Source: Cryomorphaceae bacterium BACL7 MAG-120322-bin74 (GTDB taxonomy: Bacteria; Bacteroidota; Bacteroidia; Flavobacteriales; Schleiferiaceae). From it: a stretch of 64,000 nucleotides of DNA. Of this stretch, positions 1 through 8,057 are shown piece after piece. A model generated the notes under the pieces. The model made no database searches. It was not told the origin of the DNA and saw only the letters and a program-made list of their open reading frames with translations. A program made the translations under genes and the position numbers. The stretch covers positions 1 to 64,000 of the forward strand of contig LICG01000003.1 in NCBI GenBank assembly GCA_001438205.1. The letters run 5' to 3'. The stretch's first letter is position 1. The number at the start of each line of letters is the position of its first letter.

Positions 1-22
1 TCATATCAAGGTCAAAAGCCAT
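1..22 (-). CDS. acn: Probable aconitate hydratase, N-terminal fragment only
   Basis: Only the first seven codons lie in the window; they read MAFDLDM. This matches the usual N-terminus of Bacteroidota aconitate hydratases (MAFD followed by an acidic residue and M), which isomerise citrate to isocitrate in the TCA cycle. A perfect TAnnTTTG box at 40-47 stands 17 bases upstream of the ATG, so a transcription unit clearly starts here. The identification rests on seven residues plus the promoter and is an inference; the presence of citrate synthase and isocitrate dehydrogenase elsewhere in the window fits but does not prove it. Confidence 0.55.
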
Positions 23-39
23 ATGCTGGGTATATTACA

Positions 40-47
40 CAAAAATA
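40..47 (-). promoter_or_regulatory. TAnnTTTG promoter box of the gene starting at 22
   Basis: Reads TATTTTTG on the minus strand, an exact match to the Bacteroidota -7 element, 17 bases before the ATG. The expected transcript start leaves a leader of roughly 10 bases. Confidence 0.6.
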
Positions 48-73
48 CTCCGAAACATGCCGATTTCATTGAT

Positions 74-102
74 GATTTTATTCTAAAATCGGGAATTTTC
101 CC
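74..102 (-). terminator. Weak inverted repeats downstream of the gene at 120-944
   Basis: A 7-base inverted repeat (74-80 with 84-90, loop TTC) is followed by a second, GGGAATTTTCCC at 91-102. They lie between the stop of the secreted protein gene and the promoter of the gene at 22. Stems are AT-rich and there is no long T-tract, so terminator function is uncertain. Confidence 0.3.
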
Positions 103-119
103 AAATATTTCTATAAAAT

Positions 120-944
120 CTACCGAAGCGGAATGCGCTGAACCCAAGAGTGGCCTTCATGACGCACCACAACTAAAATCATCGAAGAACGTGTAATAGA
201 AGTAGGAATGGCCCACGAATCACCTGTCCAGGTACCGGTCAGCAACGTTTGTCCCTCTAGTGTGAATACTTGCACTTGATCATGGGATTGCGCTGTTGTC
301 CTTTCGAGATATACGACATCGCCTTGCTGCATCCATGTATAGCCATCCAAGTCTTGTTCATCCACAGATATCCATAGGTGCCCTGCTTCTATCGTGCTAT
401 CCGCTTTTGCTTGGTATGCACAATCTTTTAGGGTAAAACGCTTGCCGTCTTCTGCCATTTGAAGACGAATCCAACCATAAAGGTAACTTCCATCTTTCTG
501 GATACGCGCGCCCATAAAACCATCCGTATAGGGGTCCTGCCATTGTGAATAGGGGTCATGTACACTGTCAAAACGGTAATCAATCGTTCCATAGTTTCCT
601 GTGGGAGACATGCCTTGCCAAGATGAGGAAGAGATGCCGATCAAATCCCCTACATCTAAACGGTCAGCATAATTAAAAAGTCCCCGTTGCTGACCGAAAA
701 TACCCGCGCTCACAGAATCAAATGGAGCCACAATGGCCACATCAATCGCTGAAGTGGTGGTCCCTGTATCTCGGTATAGAATAAAACGGAAGTCTAAGGC
801 AGTATCACCATTAAGATCCAGATCAAAATATTGACCGTTCACAGACAAGGTTGTGTCCGTAAAATCGAGGTATGTGTATTGCGCCTGGGCAGTAACCGTC
901 CCCAAAACGAGGAGAAAGGCGGCATGTAATTTGTTTAGCATCAT
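120..944 (-). CDS. Secreted hypothetical protein with possible type IX secretion tail
   Basis: The reading frame is open back to 1019, but the likely start is one of two adjacent ATGs at 944 or 941, because the following residues (MLNKLHAAFLLVLGTVTAQA) form a clear signal peptide. The mature protein, about 250 residues, has no domain I recognise; it is rich in aromatic and acidic residues and probably beta-stranded. The last 60 or so residues (QVQVFTLEGQTLL, then SWAIP, ending WVQRIPLR) resemble the C-terminal sorting domain of type IX secretion substrates. A weak promoter box CAACTTTG lies at 952-959, and the gene is divergent from the ABC permease. The sorting-domain call is an inference from sequence style. 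Confidence 0.65.
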   Translation of the reverse strand: MMLNKLHAAFLLVLGTVTAQAQYTYLDFTDTTLSVNGQYFDLDLNGDTALDFRFILYRDTGTTTSAIDVAIVAPFDSVSAGIFGQQRGLFNYADRLDVGDLIGISSSSWQGMSPTGNYGTIDYRFDSVHDPYSQWQDPYTDGFMGARIQKDGSYLYGWIRLQMAEDGKRFTLKDCAYQAKADSTIEAGHLWISVDEQDLDGYTWMQQGDVVYLERTTAQSHDQVQVFTLEGQTLLTGTWTGDSWAIPTSITRSSMILVVVRHEGHSWVQRIPLR

Positions 945-982
945 GGAACTGCAAAGTTGCAAAAGCCAAGCCATCCACCCAC

Positions 983-990
983 TACCTTTG
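983..990 (+). promoter_or_regulatory. TAnnTTTG promoter box, near-leaderless
   Basis: Reads TACCTTTG, an exact match, six bases before the ATG at 997. The predicted transcript start coincides with or slightly precedes the start codon. Together with a weak opposing box at 952-959 it forms a 52-base divergent promoter region. Confidence 0.6.
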
Positions 991-996
991 TTAAAT

Positions 997-2253
997 ATGG
1001 CCAAAATACGCGTATCCATCTACATTGAAGCCTTCAGAATGGCAGTGCAAGCCCTTCAGGCTCAGTTACTTCGTGCCATATTGACGGCATTAATCATTGC
1101 CATTGGCATCACCGCTTTAGTCGGTATGTTGACCGCAACCAGTGTCATGGAGGCCAGTATTTCGGGTCAATTCACCTCCATGGGCGCCAATACCTTCACA
1201 ATTCAACAGGGGGGAATGAACATCCAGATCGGAAGAAATGGCATCAAAGAGAAACAGCAGCCCCAGATTCCACTGCGTACTGCTTTAAAGTTACGAGAAG
1301 CCCTCAGCCAAAAAGGAATCAAAGCCAGCGTGAGTGATGATTTAGTCGGAACGGCGGTGGTATTCTACGAAGGGCAGGAAACCAACCCCAATGTTCGGGT
1401 CATGGCAGCCGACCAAAACTATGCTGAAGTGAATGCCCTGACCCTTTCTAGTGGACGTTATTTTTCGCCGATTGAGTTGCGTGAAGCGCGTGCGGTAGCG
1501 CTGATTGCGCCCGATGTTGTCGCCAAGCTTTTTCCAGATGGACAAGCATTGGGTAAACGAATACGCGTGAGCGGAAATAAGCCCTATACCGTGATTGGCA
1601 TCACGGCGCCAAAAGGAAATAGTGGCTTTATGGCCTCTGACAACTTGGTCTATCTACCCCTAATGACCGGTCATCAAGATTTTGGCTCAGGTCAGTCTTC
1701 TTATGTAACGAGCATTATTTCGCCCAGCCCAAGCGCTTTAGATGCGACCATGGATGAAGCCATCGCCTCCATGCGGGCACTTCGCAAATTGCGCCCTGGC
1801 AAAGAAAACAACTTTAATATTCGACGGAGTGACAGCCTTTCGTCCATGCTCATAGAATCTCTTAGTTCCGTCTCTATGGGCGCTGCGCTCATAGGTTTTA
1901 TCACCTTACTTGGCGCCTCCGTCGCCCTCATGAACATCATGCTAGTCTCTGTAACAGAGCGCACACGTGAAATTGGCACAAGGAAGGCTCTTGGCGCAAA
2001 TCAGCGCATTATTGTCTTGCAATTTTTAGCCGAGGCCATCCTGGTATCCGTTATGGGAGGTATCCTCGGCACGGTGCTTGGCCTCTTTGTGGGGAATGCC
2101 TTGGCCTTAGCGATGGACTCACCTGCCGTTTTTCCGCTACAATGGATGATCTTAGCATTGGTCGTTTCGGTATTGGTTGGCATTATTTCTGGCTGGTACC
2201 CTGCGCGTCAAGCGGCCAAACTAGACCCGATCGAAGCCCTCCGCTATGAGTAA
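997..2253 (+). CDS. MacB/FtsX-type ABC transporter permease
   Basis: A 418-residue integral membrane protein with the MacB layout: one N-terminal membrane helix (about residues 24-45), a periplasmic domain of about 240 residues, then three C-terminal helices within about 290-410. The FtsX-family signatures ERTREIGTRKALGA and WYPARQAAKLDPIEALRYE are present. The family forms mechanotransmission ABC systems that move lipoproteins, peptides or antibiotics rather than channelling substrate through the membrane. The ATG at 997 is chosen over in-frame codons at 853 and 943 because the protein then begins with the family's short N-terminus and sits just after a promoter box. It overlaps wzm by 8 bases; no LolD/MacB-type ATPase gene is adjacent, so its partner must be encoded elsewhere. 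Confidence 0.85.
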   Translation: MAKIRVSIYIEAFRMAVQALQAQLLRAILTALIIAIGITALVGMLTATSVMEASISGQFTSMGANTFTIQQGGMNIQIGRNGIKEKQQPQIPLRTALKLREALSQKGIKASVSDDLVGTAVVFYEGQETNPNVRVMAADQNYAEVNALTLSSGRYFSPIELREARAVALIAPDVVAKLFPDGQALGKRIRVSGNKPYTVIGITAPKGNSGFMASDNLVYLPLMTGHQDFGSGQSSYVTSIISPSPSALDATMDEAIASMRALRKLRPGKENNFNIRRSDSLSSMLIESLSSVSMGAALIGFITLLGASVALMNIMLVSVTERTREIGTRKALGANQRIIVLQFLAEAILVSVMGGILGTVLGLFVGNALALAMDSPAVFPLQWMILALVVSVLVGIISGWYPARQAAKLDPIEALRYE

Positions 2254-3079
2254 ACCCATGACAACGATCCAAGCCCAGGATCCCATTTGGCGACGCACTA
2301 CTGCTGAGATACATCGCGCGCGCAGTGTTGCTTGGGCTTTTGCGCGCCGTGATGTTCAGTTGCGCTTTGCCCAAACCCGCATGGGTTGGTTGTGGTCCCT
2401 TGGACAGCCTCTTTTGGCTGCAGCTATTGTCTTCATTGTCTTTTCATGGATAGTGCAAGTGCAAGCGCCTAACGGCTTCTCTTATCCTCTCTATGCATTT
2501 GCTGCACTCCCAGCTTGGCTCATGGCACAGCACATCATCTTACAAGGAGCGCCCAGCTTGGTGCATAACCAGCACATAGTGAGCAAAGTGGCATTCCCTA
2601 GACAAGCTTTACCTATGAGCAAAGCCGGAGTAGCACTGGTGGATTTTATGGTGGCTTCCCTGTTATTCGTCGTCTTTCGCGGTTACACTCTAGGCGTTTG
2701 GTTGGACGGACTGCATTGGGTCCTTTTGAGTAGTCTTGTGAGTATCTATGCTGCCTTAGGCATTGCCTATTGGATTGCGGCCCTTTCGGTGCGCTATCGC
2801 GACATCTTGGCTTTGCTTCCGTTTCTACTACAGGGACTCTTTTTACTTACCCCCATTGCCTATCCTACCGAACGCTTTGCAAGCGCTTTGGGTGCCTATA
2901 GTTGGGTCCTATACCTCAATCCCTTTGTCTGCATTGCGGACGGAATGCGCTATGCCTGGCTAGGGGTGGACGACTTGAACAACTACCATCTCATTTCTTT
3001 TTTGATGGCAACAGGTTTGTTTATCACGGGCACATGGGCCCTGAAAGGCGCAGAACGGAATATGATTGACCATCTATGA
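2246..3079 (+). CDS. wzm: Polysaccharide ABC exporter permease, Wzm-like
   Basis: A 277-residue ABC-2 type permease of the polysaccharide/polyol phosphate export family. A cytoplasmic N-terminus containing RDVQLRFAQTRMGWLWSLGQP, the hallmark coupling region, precedes about six membrane helices; the C-terminal LLTPIAYP and LNPF segments are also typical. Such proteins move an undecaprenyl-linked O-antigen or capsule chain across the inner membrane. The start overlaps the MacB-like gene by 8 bases and the stop overlaps the ATPase gene by 4 (ATGA), implying co-translation with both. Gene name is by family; a TagG-like substrate cannot be excluded. Confidence 0.85.
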   Translation: MSKPMTTIQAQDPIWRRTTAEIHRARSVAWAFARRDVQLRFAQTRMGWLWSLGQPLLAAAIVFIVFSWIVQVQAPNGFSYPLYAFAALPAWLMAQHIILQGAPSLVHNQHIVSKVAFPRQALPMSKAGVALVDFMVASLLFVVFRGYTLGVWLDGLHWVLLSSLVSIYAALGIAYWIAALSVRYRDILALLPFLLQGLFLLTPIAYPTERFASALGAYSWVLYLNPFVCIADGMRYAWLGVDDLNNYHLISFLMATGLFITGTWALKGAERNMIDHL

Positions 3080-4239
3080 GCCTGGGAAAAGATACCGCGA
3101 TTCAAATCCAAGGACTGGGTAAACAATACCGAGGTCGGGGTGCCTTTAAGGGCCGTGACTTTTGGGCTTTGCAACCCTTGGATTTAGAAGTAAAAGAAGG
3201 ACAGGCATTAGGGCTTATCGGTCCCAATGGGGCAGGGAAATCCACTTTACTGAAAATGCTATCAGGCCTCACCCATCCCAGTGTTGGAAAGTATACCTAC
3301 CGGGGTCATATGACCAGCCTCTTAGAGGTTGGAACAGGTTTTCATCCGGATCTTTCTGGACGTGAAAATATTTATCTGAGTGGCGCCTTGTACGGGATGA
3401 AGCGCAGTGAAATAGCCAAATCTATCGACGCCATCCAAGATTTTTCAGGATTGCACGACCGCTATATGGACCATCCTATCAAGCATTACTCTAGTGGTAT
3501 GAAAGTGCGACTTGGCTTTTCGGTTGCAGCGCATTTACAAGCGGATATTTTGGTCGTAGATGAAGTTTTGGCTGTGGGGGATGCCCGCTTTCAGGCCAAG
3601 TGTATGCAACGTATGGAGTCCCAGATGCAGGAACATGGGCGTACCGTACTTTTTGTGTCACACAATCTGTATGCGTTGCAATCTCTATGTCACGAGGCGC
3701 TGTGGCTCCAAGACGGTGAAGCTGTGCAACACGGGCCTGCAGAAGCTATCACGCAAGCCTACCTAGAAAGCGTCCAAGATCCAAAGCAGGGCATCCAGAT
3801 TGCGCATGATCATGCTGGCAGTGGAAAACTGCGCATCACGAATCTCATGTGGCTCAAAGGGCCACCGCAAACGGGACAATCCAACACACTCAAGATCACC
3901 TATCAAGGAGACAGCGACCATCAGGAGGTTGATGTGCGCCTAAATGTACTTGGACGCGATGGGCGCTTTCTTAGCCCTATCGCCATGCATGCCCATGGCT
4001 TTCGGCCGGAACATCTTCCTGCCCAAGGGGAATTAATGGTACACTTTGCCTCCATTCCATGGATGGAAGGATCCTATTCGATGGACTTGCGCCTGACTGA
4101 ACGTGGAGTGGTAGCCCAAGAAGCCAAGAATATTTGGGGATTCAAAGTCTCCTCGGGTAGTTTTTTAGCCGAGGGAGACCCTTATACAGCGGGCAAAAAT
4201 GGGGTGCACGTTTCGCAACAATGGACCATCAACAGTTAA
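3076..4239 (+). CDS. wzt: Polysaccharide ABC exporter ATPase, Wzt-like
   Basis: A 387-residue ATP-binding subunit. Walker A GPNGAGKS is at residues 49-56, the signature is the variant YSSGM at 138-142 usual for O-antigen exporters, and Walker B ILVVDE is near 158-163 with a following VLAVGD. After about residue 245 comes a beta-rich C-terminal extension of about 140 residues. In Wzt proteins this extension recognises the modified non-reducing end of the finished O-polysaccharide, so it probably sets export specificity here. It is paired with the permease upstream (ATGA overlap) and converges with the sulfotransferase gene, the two overlapping by 4 bases. Confidence 0.88.
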   Translation: MSLGKDTAIQIQGLGKQYRGRGAFKGRDFWALQPLDLEVKEGQALGLIGPNGAGKSTLLKMLSGLTHPSVGKYTYRGHMTSLLEVGTGFHPDLSGRENIYLSGALYGMKRSEIAKSIDAIQDFSGLHDRYMDHPIKHYSSGMKVRLGFSVAAHLQADILVVDEVLAVGDARFQAKCMQRMESQMQEHGRTVLFVSHNLYALQSLCHEALWLQDGEAVQHGPAEAITQAYLESVQDPKQGIQIAHDHAGSGKLRITNLMWLKGPPQTGQSNTLKITYQGDSDHQEVDVRLNVLGRDGRFLSPIAMHAHGFRPEHLPAQGELMVHFASIPWMEGSYSMDLRLTERGVVAQEAKNIWGFKVSSGSFLAEGDPYTAGKNGVHVSQQWTINS

Positions 4240-5138
4240 GCCTTCCCTAAGTACTTTTTTATCCACTTTTTAATTCGCCCCCTCAACGGCAAGGGCAGGG
4301 CATGAGGGCCATTCGGATGGTGGAACAGTCGGTGCATGTAGGCCGAGCCCTCTGAGGAAGGGAGTGTACGCACCTTTTCTAAGACCCAGTCTTCTCCATC
4401 ATAGCCCTGCTGTTGTAGAAATGGACCAAATACCGGCTTAAAAAAAGCAATATCATCGGGGGTAAACCAACGTCTCCAATTGCTATGTGCATTGGTACGA
4501 CTTACATGCTTAAAGCTGGGGCGAATGCCGTGGTCCGCTGAGAGAGAAAATCCCAAGTAGGCCTCTAGGGGCGCCCAATTCTTGTCCACCAAGTCCTCAT
4601 AGTGGAGGATAAACCAGCCGTCTAGGGCCAAACTTGTTAGGAAATCAGACAAGGCATCTAAGCCCGCCTTATAGCCTTCGGCCCAGGTCTCAAGAACCGC
4701 TGGGTCGCTGCTGTGTAGTTGATAAAAAGGGACTTCTTCGGGGTGCCTTTCCTTATGCTCTGTTAAGCGGAGTGCACGATAAAAATCCTCCGAATCAGGG
4801 AGATGCAGATGAAACCAACGGTAAAAAAAACCTGAAATCCATCGATCTCTGGGGTCACGGACTAAAAAAATCTTTTTGTCGTAGATGGAGAAGGCTGCTT
4901 GGGCATCCGCGCCATTCCAACCCGATTTTTGGTTGGCGTCCGCATACAGAATTTTGGCCAAAAGATGCTCTGCCGGTGGCCATGACATACCGTCTCCGCG
5001 TGTAAGGGTACCATCTGGAGCCATCGTTTTGGGCTCAAAACACTCCACAAGTGGAGAATGCGCTGTCATGGCTTCCGCCAAGAGCGAAAAGAGGTACGTG
5101 GTGCCACTTTTTGGCAATCCGTAGATAACAGCGCGCAT
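4236..5138 (-). CDS. Sulfotransferase family protein
   Basis: A 300-residue PAPS-dependent sulfotransferase. The 5'-phosphosulfate loop GLPKSGTT is at residues 7-14, and the 3'-phosphate motif FLVRDPRDRWISGF at 91-104 supplies the expected Arg and Ser. Known members transfer sulfate from PAPS to hydroxyl groups of carbohydrates or small molecules. Its place beside a Wzm/Wzt exporter and glycosyltransferases suggests sulfation of a surface glycan, but the acceptor cannot be read from sequence. It runs opposite to its neighbours: the 3' end overlaps wzt by 4 bases and the 5' end is only 29 bases from the divergent glycosyltransferase gene. A weak TACCTTCC box lies 6 bases before the ATG. Confidence 0.8.
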   Translation of the reverse strand: MRAVIYGLPKSGTTYLFSLLAEAMTAHSPLVECFEPKTMAPDGTLTRGDGMSWPPAEHLLAKILYADANQKSGWNGADAQAAFSIYDKKIFLVRDPRDRWISGFFYRWFHLHLPDSEDFYRALRLTEHKERHPEEVPFYQLHSSDPAVLETWAEGYKAGLDALSDFLTSLALDGWFILHYEDLVDKNWAPLEAYLGFSLSADHGIRPSFKHVSRTNAHSNWRRWFTPDDIAFFKPVFGPFLQQQGYDGEDWVLEKVRTLPSSEGSAYMHRLFHHPNGPHALPLPLRGRIKKWIKKYLGKA

Positions 5139-5155
5139 GGGGCCGGAAGGTAGTG

Positions 5156-5163
5156 TAAATTCG
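5156..5163 (+). promoter_or_regulatory. TAnnTT(T/C)G promoter box, leaderless
   Basis: Reads TAAATTCG (one mismatch from TAnnTTTG), exactly four bases before the ATG at 5168. The same TTCG ending recurs before lgt. Confidence 0.45.
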
Positions 5164-5167
5164 GGGC

Positions 5168-6226
5168 ATGAAGGAGGCCCCGCCCCGCGTCAGCGTCATT
5201 GTTCCCAATTTTATGCACGCTCCTTATTTGGAGGAGCGATTGCTTAGTATTGCGAACCAGACCTTTTCTGATTTTGAAGTTATTCTCTTGGACGATGCCT
5301 CCACCGATACCTCTGTTGATATTCTCCAGGCCTGGTGCAGCAAAGACCCGCGCTTCCGCTTTGAACCCAACGCAGAAAACAGCGGGAGCACCTTTGCACA
5401 ATGGAATAAAGGCGCCGCAATGGCAAAAGGAGAATACCTGTGGATAGCGGAAAGCGATGATGTGGCAGACCCGCATCTATTGGAAACGCTGGTACAACAA
5501 CTTGACACCCAAACCAACGTGGTGATCGCCTACGCGCAAAGTATGCTCATTGATGAAGCGTCCAAGCCTTTACACACCTTCGATGTGCACTACCAGTACA
5601 TCTTTGGTGGAGATCGTTGGCATACCGCCTATGTGAGCACGGGGCTTCATGAAATCACGCACTTTATGATTTTGCACAATGTGGTCCCCAATGCCTCGGG
5701 CGCCTTGCTGCGGAAGTCACGCTTTGATGCCATTGGAGGAGCCGATCCAAAAGCCAAACTCAATGGAGATTGGATGTTTTATATCCGCATGCTAGAGGGG
5801 GGTGACATTGCCTACGTACCCGAAGTGTTGAACTTTTTTCGTCTCCATGCCGCCACGCAGCGTCAAAGAGCAAATGCCAATGGAAACGTATACCGGGAGT
5901 TACTTGCTATTGTAGATTATATTCAAGGCCATCATGCGCCCGAAGCATGGATCGTGAGCAAAGCTTACCGAAATGTGGCTGCCTGGTGGACCCATTCCTT
6001 GTATCGTCAAACATGGCATGGCCCAGGCACCCGAGAAAACATTCAAGTCAACTTGGGCTTGTTTAAGCGATTTTTACGGCTTCATCCTGCCGTACTACTC
6101 CATATTCCCTACGAAGGGGTGGTTCGTTTAGCCGTAGTAGTGTTAGCTACCTTAGGCCTAAAGGAACCCTTACGGCGCCTATTACACCGTTTCTTTCCGC
6201 GTCATTTTATGCCGCGCGCCACATGA
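5168..6226 (+). CDS. Family 2 glycosyltransferase
   Basis: A 352-residue GT-A fold enzyme. It opens with VSVIVPNFMHAPYLEERL, the nucleotide-binding strand, then LLDDASTD with Asp42-Asp43, and the metal/nucleotide motif ESDD around residues 95-98. It probably transfers a sugar from a nucleotide sugar to a lipid-linked oligosaccharide on the cytoplasmic face of the membrane. The C-terminal 60 residues contain a hydrophobic stretch that could be an amphipathic membrane anchor. It starts an operon of two GT2 genes and an aldo/keto reductase joined by ATGA overlaps. Sugar and acceptor are unknown. Confidence 0.85.
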   Translation: MKEAPPRVSVIVPNFMHAPYLEERLLSIANQTFSDFEVILLDDASTDTSVDILQAWCSKDPRFRFEPNAENSGSTFAQWNKGAAMAKGEYLWIAESDDVADPHLLETLVQQLDTQTNVVIAYAQSMLIDEASKPLHTFDVHYQYIFGGDRWHTAYVSTGLHEITHFMILHNVVPNASGALLRKSRFDAIGGADPKAKLNGDWMFYIRMLEGGDIAYVPEVLNFFRLHAATQRQRANANGNVYRELLAIVDYIQGHHAPEAWIVSKAYRNVAAWWTHSLYRQTWHGPGTRENIQVNLGLFKRFLRLHPAVLLHIPYEGVVRLAVVVLATLGLKEPLRRLLHRFFPRHFMPRAT

Positions 6227-7098
6227 GGCCCCAGCATGCATCTTCCTTCGATTGTACCGTGGTCATTCCCTGCTATAATGCCACTGCCTTTTTGCGGGAG
6301 ACCTTGGCATGCATTCCCATGGGGATAGCGGTCATAGCGATAGATGACGGCTCTATAGACGCAACCCTCGCACATTTAGTTACGTGGCAGCAAATGGATC
6401 CCGAATATCGTTGCGTCCTACAGCATAAGGAAAATAAAGGTCTTGGCGCCGCGCGCAATTCGGGCTGGGAAGCGGCAAAAACCACTTGGATCCTTTTTCT
6501 AGATGCAGACGATCTGCTGGAAGCCTCATGGGCAGATGCGCTACGCCCATCACTCCCTTTATGGGAATCCTCCACAGTTTGGGCCGTTCATCCCTACGCT
6601 GAATGGGATGGACAAATGGTGCGTAAACGACATGTAGATTCTATTACACAAACCTCAGACTTGGTCACGAAACGTTTGCCATTTTCCCCTTCGGGCAGCC
6701 TACTTAAAAAGGAGGTATTACACGAAATGCAAGGCTGGAGCACAGATCGCAACATGGTGGAAGATATTGACCTTTGGATGCGGTTATGGCGGGCGGGGCA
6801 TCGACCCTATACGTGGTCTTCGGTAGCATGGACGCGATATAGAACCAACATTGGCCTCACCAAAGATGTGCATCACCATGCCCAAAAAGTTTTGAAACGG
6901 ATCCAGTGGTTCATTGATCAAGGCTGGGTAGAAGCCGACTTGCTTCCATCTGCTACCCACGAAATATGGAGGCAAGTAGGCCGCACCCATCACAAGCTAG
7001 GTCGTTGGCAGGAAGCACGCACCGCCTATGCCTTGGCAAAACCCACGTTGATGCTTTTTGTGCTGCGCACGCTTACCTATTTACACATAGCGCTATGA
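6223..7098 (+). CDS. Family 2 glycosyltransferase
   Basis: A 291-residue GT2 enzyme, distinct in sequence from the one upstream. The start TVVIPCYNATAFLRETL is followed by AIDDGSID (Asp41-Asp42) and LFLDADDLLE with the DxD-type motif at 94-97. A second acidic motif, MVEDIDLWMRLW, corresponds to the ED motif near the catalytic base in this family. The ATG overlaps the stop of the previous glycosyltransferase (ATGA), and the following reductase gene starts inside its stop codon, so the three are translated together. Probably one step in building the glycan exported by Wzm/Wzt. Confidence 0.85.
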   Translation: MRPQHASSFDCTVVIPCYNATAFLRETLACIPMGIAVIAIDDGSIDATLAHLVTWQQMDPEYRCVLQHKENKGLGAARNSGWEAAKTTWILFLDADDLLEASWADALRPSLPLWESSTVWAVHPYAEWDGQMVRKRHVDSITQTSDLVTKRLPFSPSGSLLKKEVLHEMQGWSTDRNMVEDIDLWMRLWRAGHRPYTWSSVAWTRYRTNIGLTKDVHHHAQKVLKRIQWFIDQGWVEADLLPSATHEIWRQVGRTHHKLGRWQEARTAYALAKPTLMLFVLRTLTYLHIAL

Positions 7099-7973
7099 CC
7101 CTCTTCTCCCCTATCGCCCATGGCTATTGGCGCTTGCTTGATTGGCATTTGCGACCCAATGAGATACAGAATCTCATCTTAAAAGGGCTGGATTTGGGTA
7201 TTAGCACCCTCGACCATGCGGATATTTATGGGGACTATCAAGGTGAAGCAGCTTTCGGCCAGGGGTTTAAACGCTTGCCGCCATCTACCCGATCCCAGGT
7301 GCAGCTTGTCACCAAGTGCGGCATTCATTTAATCTCCTCTTCAGCGCCTGCAAGAAAGGTCAAGCATTATGACTACCGGGCAGCACATATTATCCAAAGT
7401 GTAGACAACAGTTTGGAACGTCTTGGGACCGACTATCTAGATGCCTTGCTCTTGCATCGGCCGTCGCCATTGCTCCAACCGCAAGAAGTGGCCGAGGCTT
7501 TTGAACAACTGTATCAAGCAGGAAAGGTGCGTGGTTTTGGCCTGTCGAACTTTTCCCCTTCACAATGGGATGTCGTACAGCGGTATTGGCATCAACCATT
7601 ATGGACGCAGCAAGTAGAGATCTCTCCACTGCAAACAGATTATCTATTCAACGGTGGCCAAGACCACGCGCTGGCACATGCCTATAGCCCTATGGCCTGG
7701 TCACCACTAGGCGGCGGTCGACTATTTCAGCCAAAAACACCCCAGGAGCAGCGTGTTTTCGGGGCATTTCAGACTTTATCACAAGAATGCGGCATACCCA
7801 TCGACACATTAGCCTACGCTTGGTTGCGGGCCTTGCCGTCTAAGCCGATTATTTTGGTTGGTAGTGGAAAAGTAGAGCGACTCAAAGCGGCCACGGAAGC
7901 ACTTTCATTTACATTCCCCTATGAAGCCTGGTTTCACATTTTAGAGGCTTCGCGCGGACATGCCGTTGCATAA
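7095..7973 (+). CDS. Aldo/keto reductase
   Basis: A 292-residue NAD(P)H-dependent aldo/keto reductase with the catalytic tetrad in place: Asp40 and Tyr45 in LDHADIYGDY, Lys74 in TKCG, His121 in LLLHRP. The C-terminal VGSGKVERL loop is the cofactor phosphate-binding region. It resembles the YdhF group of oxidoreductases. The start at 7095 is chosen because it overlaps the upstream stop as ATGA; the frame is open further upstream but only inside the glycosyltransferase gene. The operon position suggests a role in sugar-nucleotide or glycan chemistry, but these enzymes are promiscuous and the substrate is not known. A terminator follows. Confidence 0.85.
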   Translation: MTLFSPIAHGYWRLLDWHLRPNEIQNLILKGLDLGISTLDHADIYGDYQGEAAFGQGFKRLPPSTRSQVQLVTKCGIHLISSSAPARKVKHYDYRAAHIIQSVDNSLERLGTDYLDALLLHRPSPLLQPQEVAEAFEQLYQAGKVRGFGLSNFSPSQWDVVQRYWHQPLWTQQVEISPLQTDYLFNGGQDHALAHAYSPMAWSPLGGGRLFQPKTPQEQRVFGAFQTLSQECGIPIDTLAYAWLRALPSKPIILVGSGKVERLKAATEALSFTFPYEAWFHILEASRGHAVA

Positions 7974-7976
7974 AAA

Positions 7977-7997
7977 AGCCTGCTCAATGAGCAGGCT
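7977..7997. terminator. Bidirectional intrinsic terminator
   Basis: The inverted repeat AGCCTGCTC/GAGCAGGCT with loop AAT is flanked by six A on the left and a T-rich run on the right. It separates the convergent aldo/keto reductase and icd genes; the better T-tract is on the minus strand, for icd. Confidence 0.8.
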
Positions 7998-8057
7998 TTC
8001 TCCTTCTTTGGGTGATCGCGTAAAGATCAAATTCCTCGGGAGGATTTGGTCAAACGT

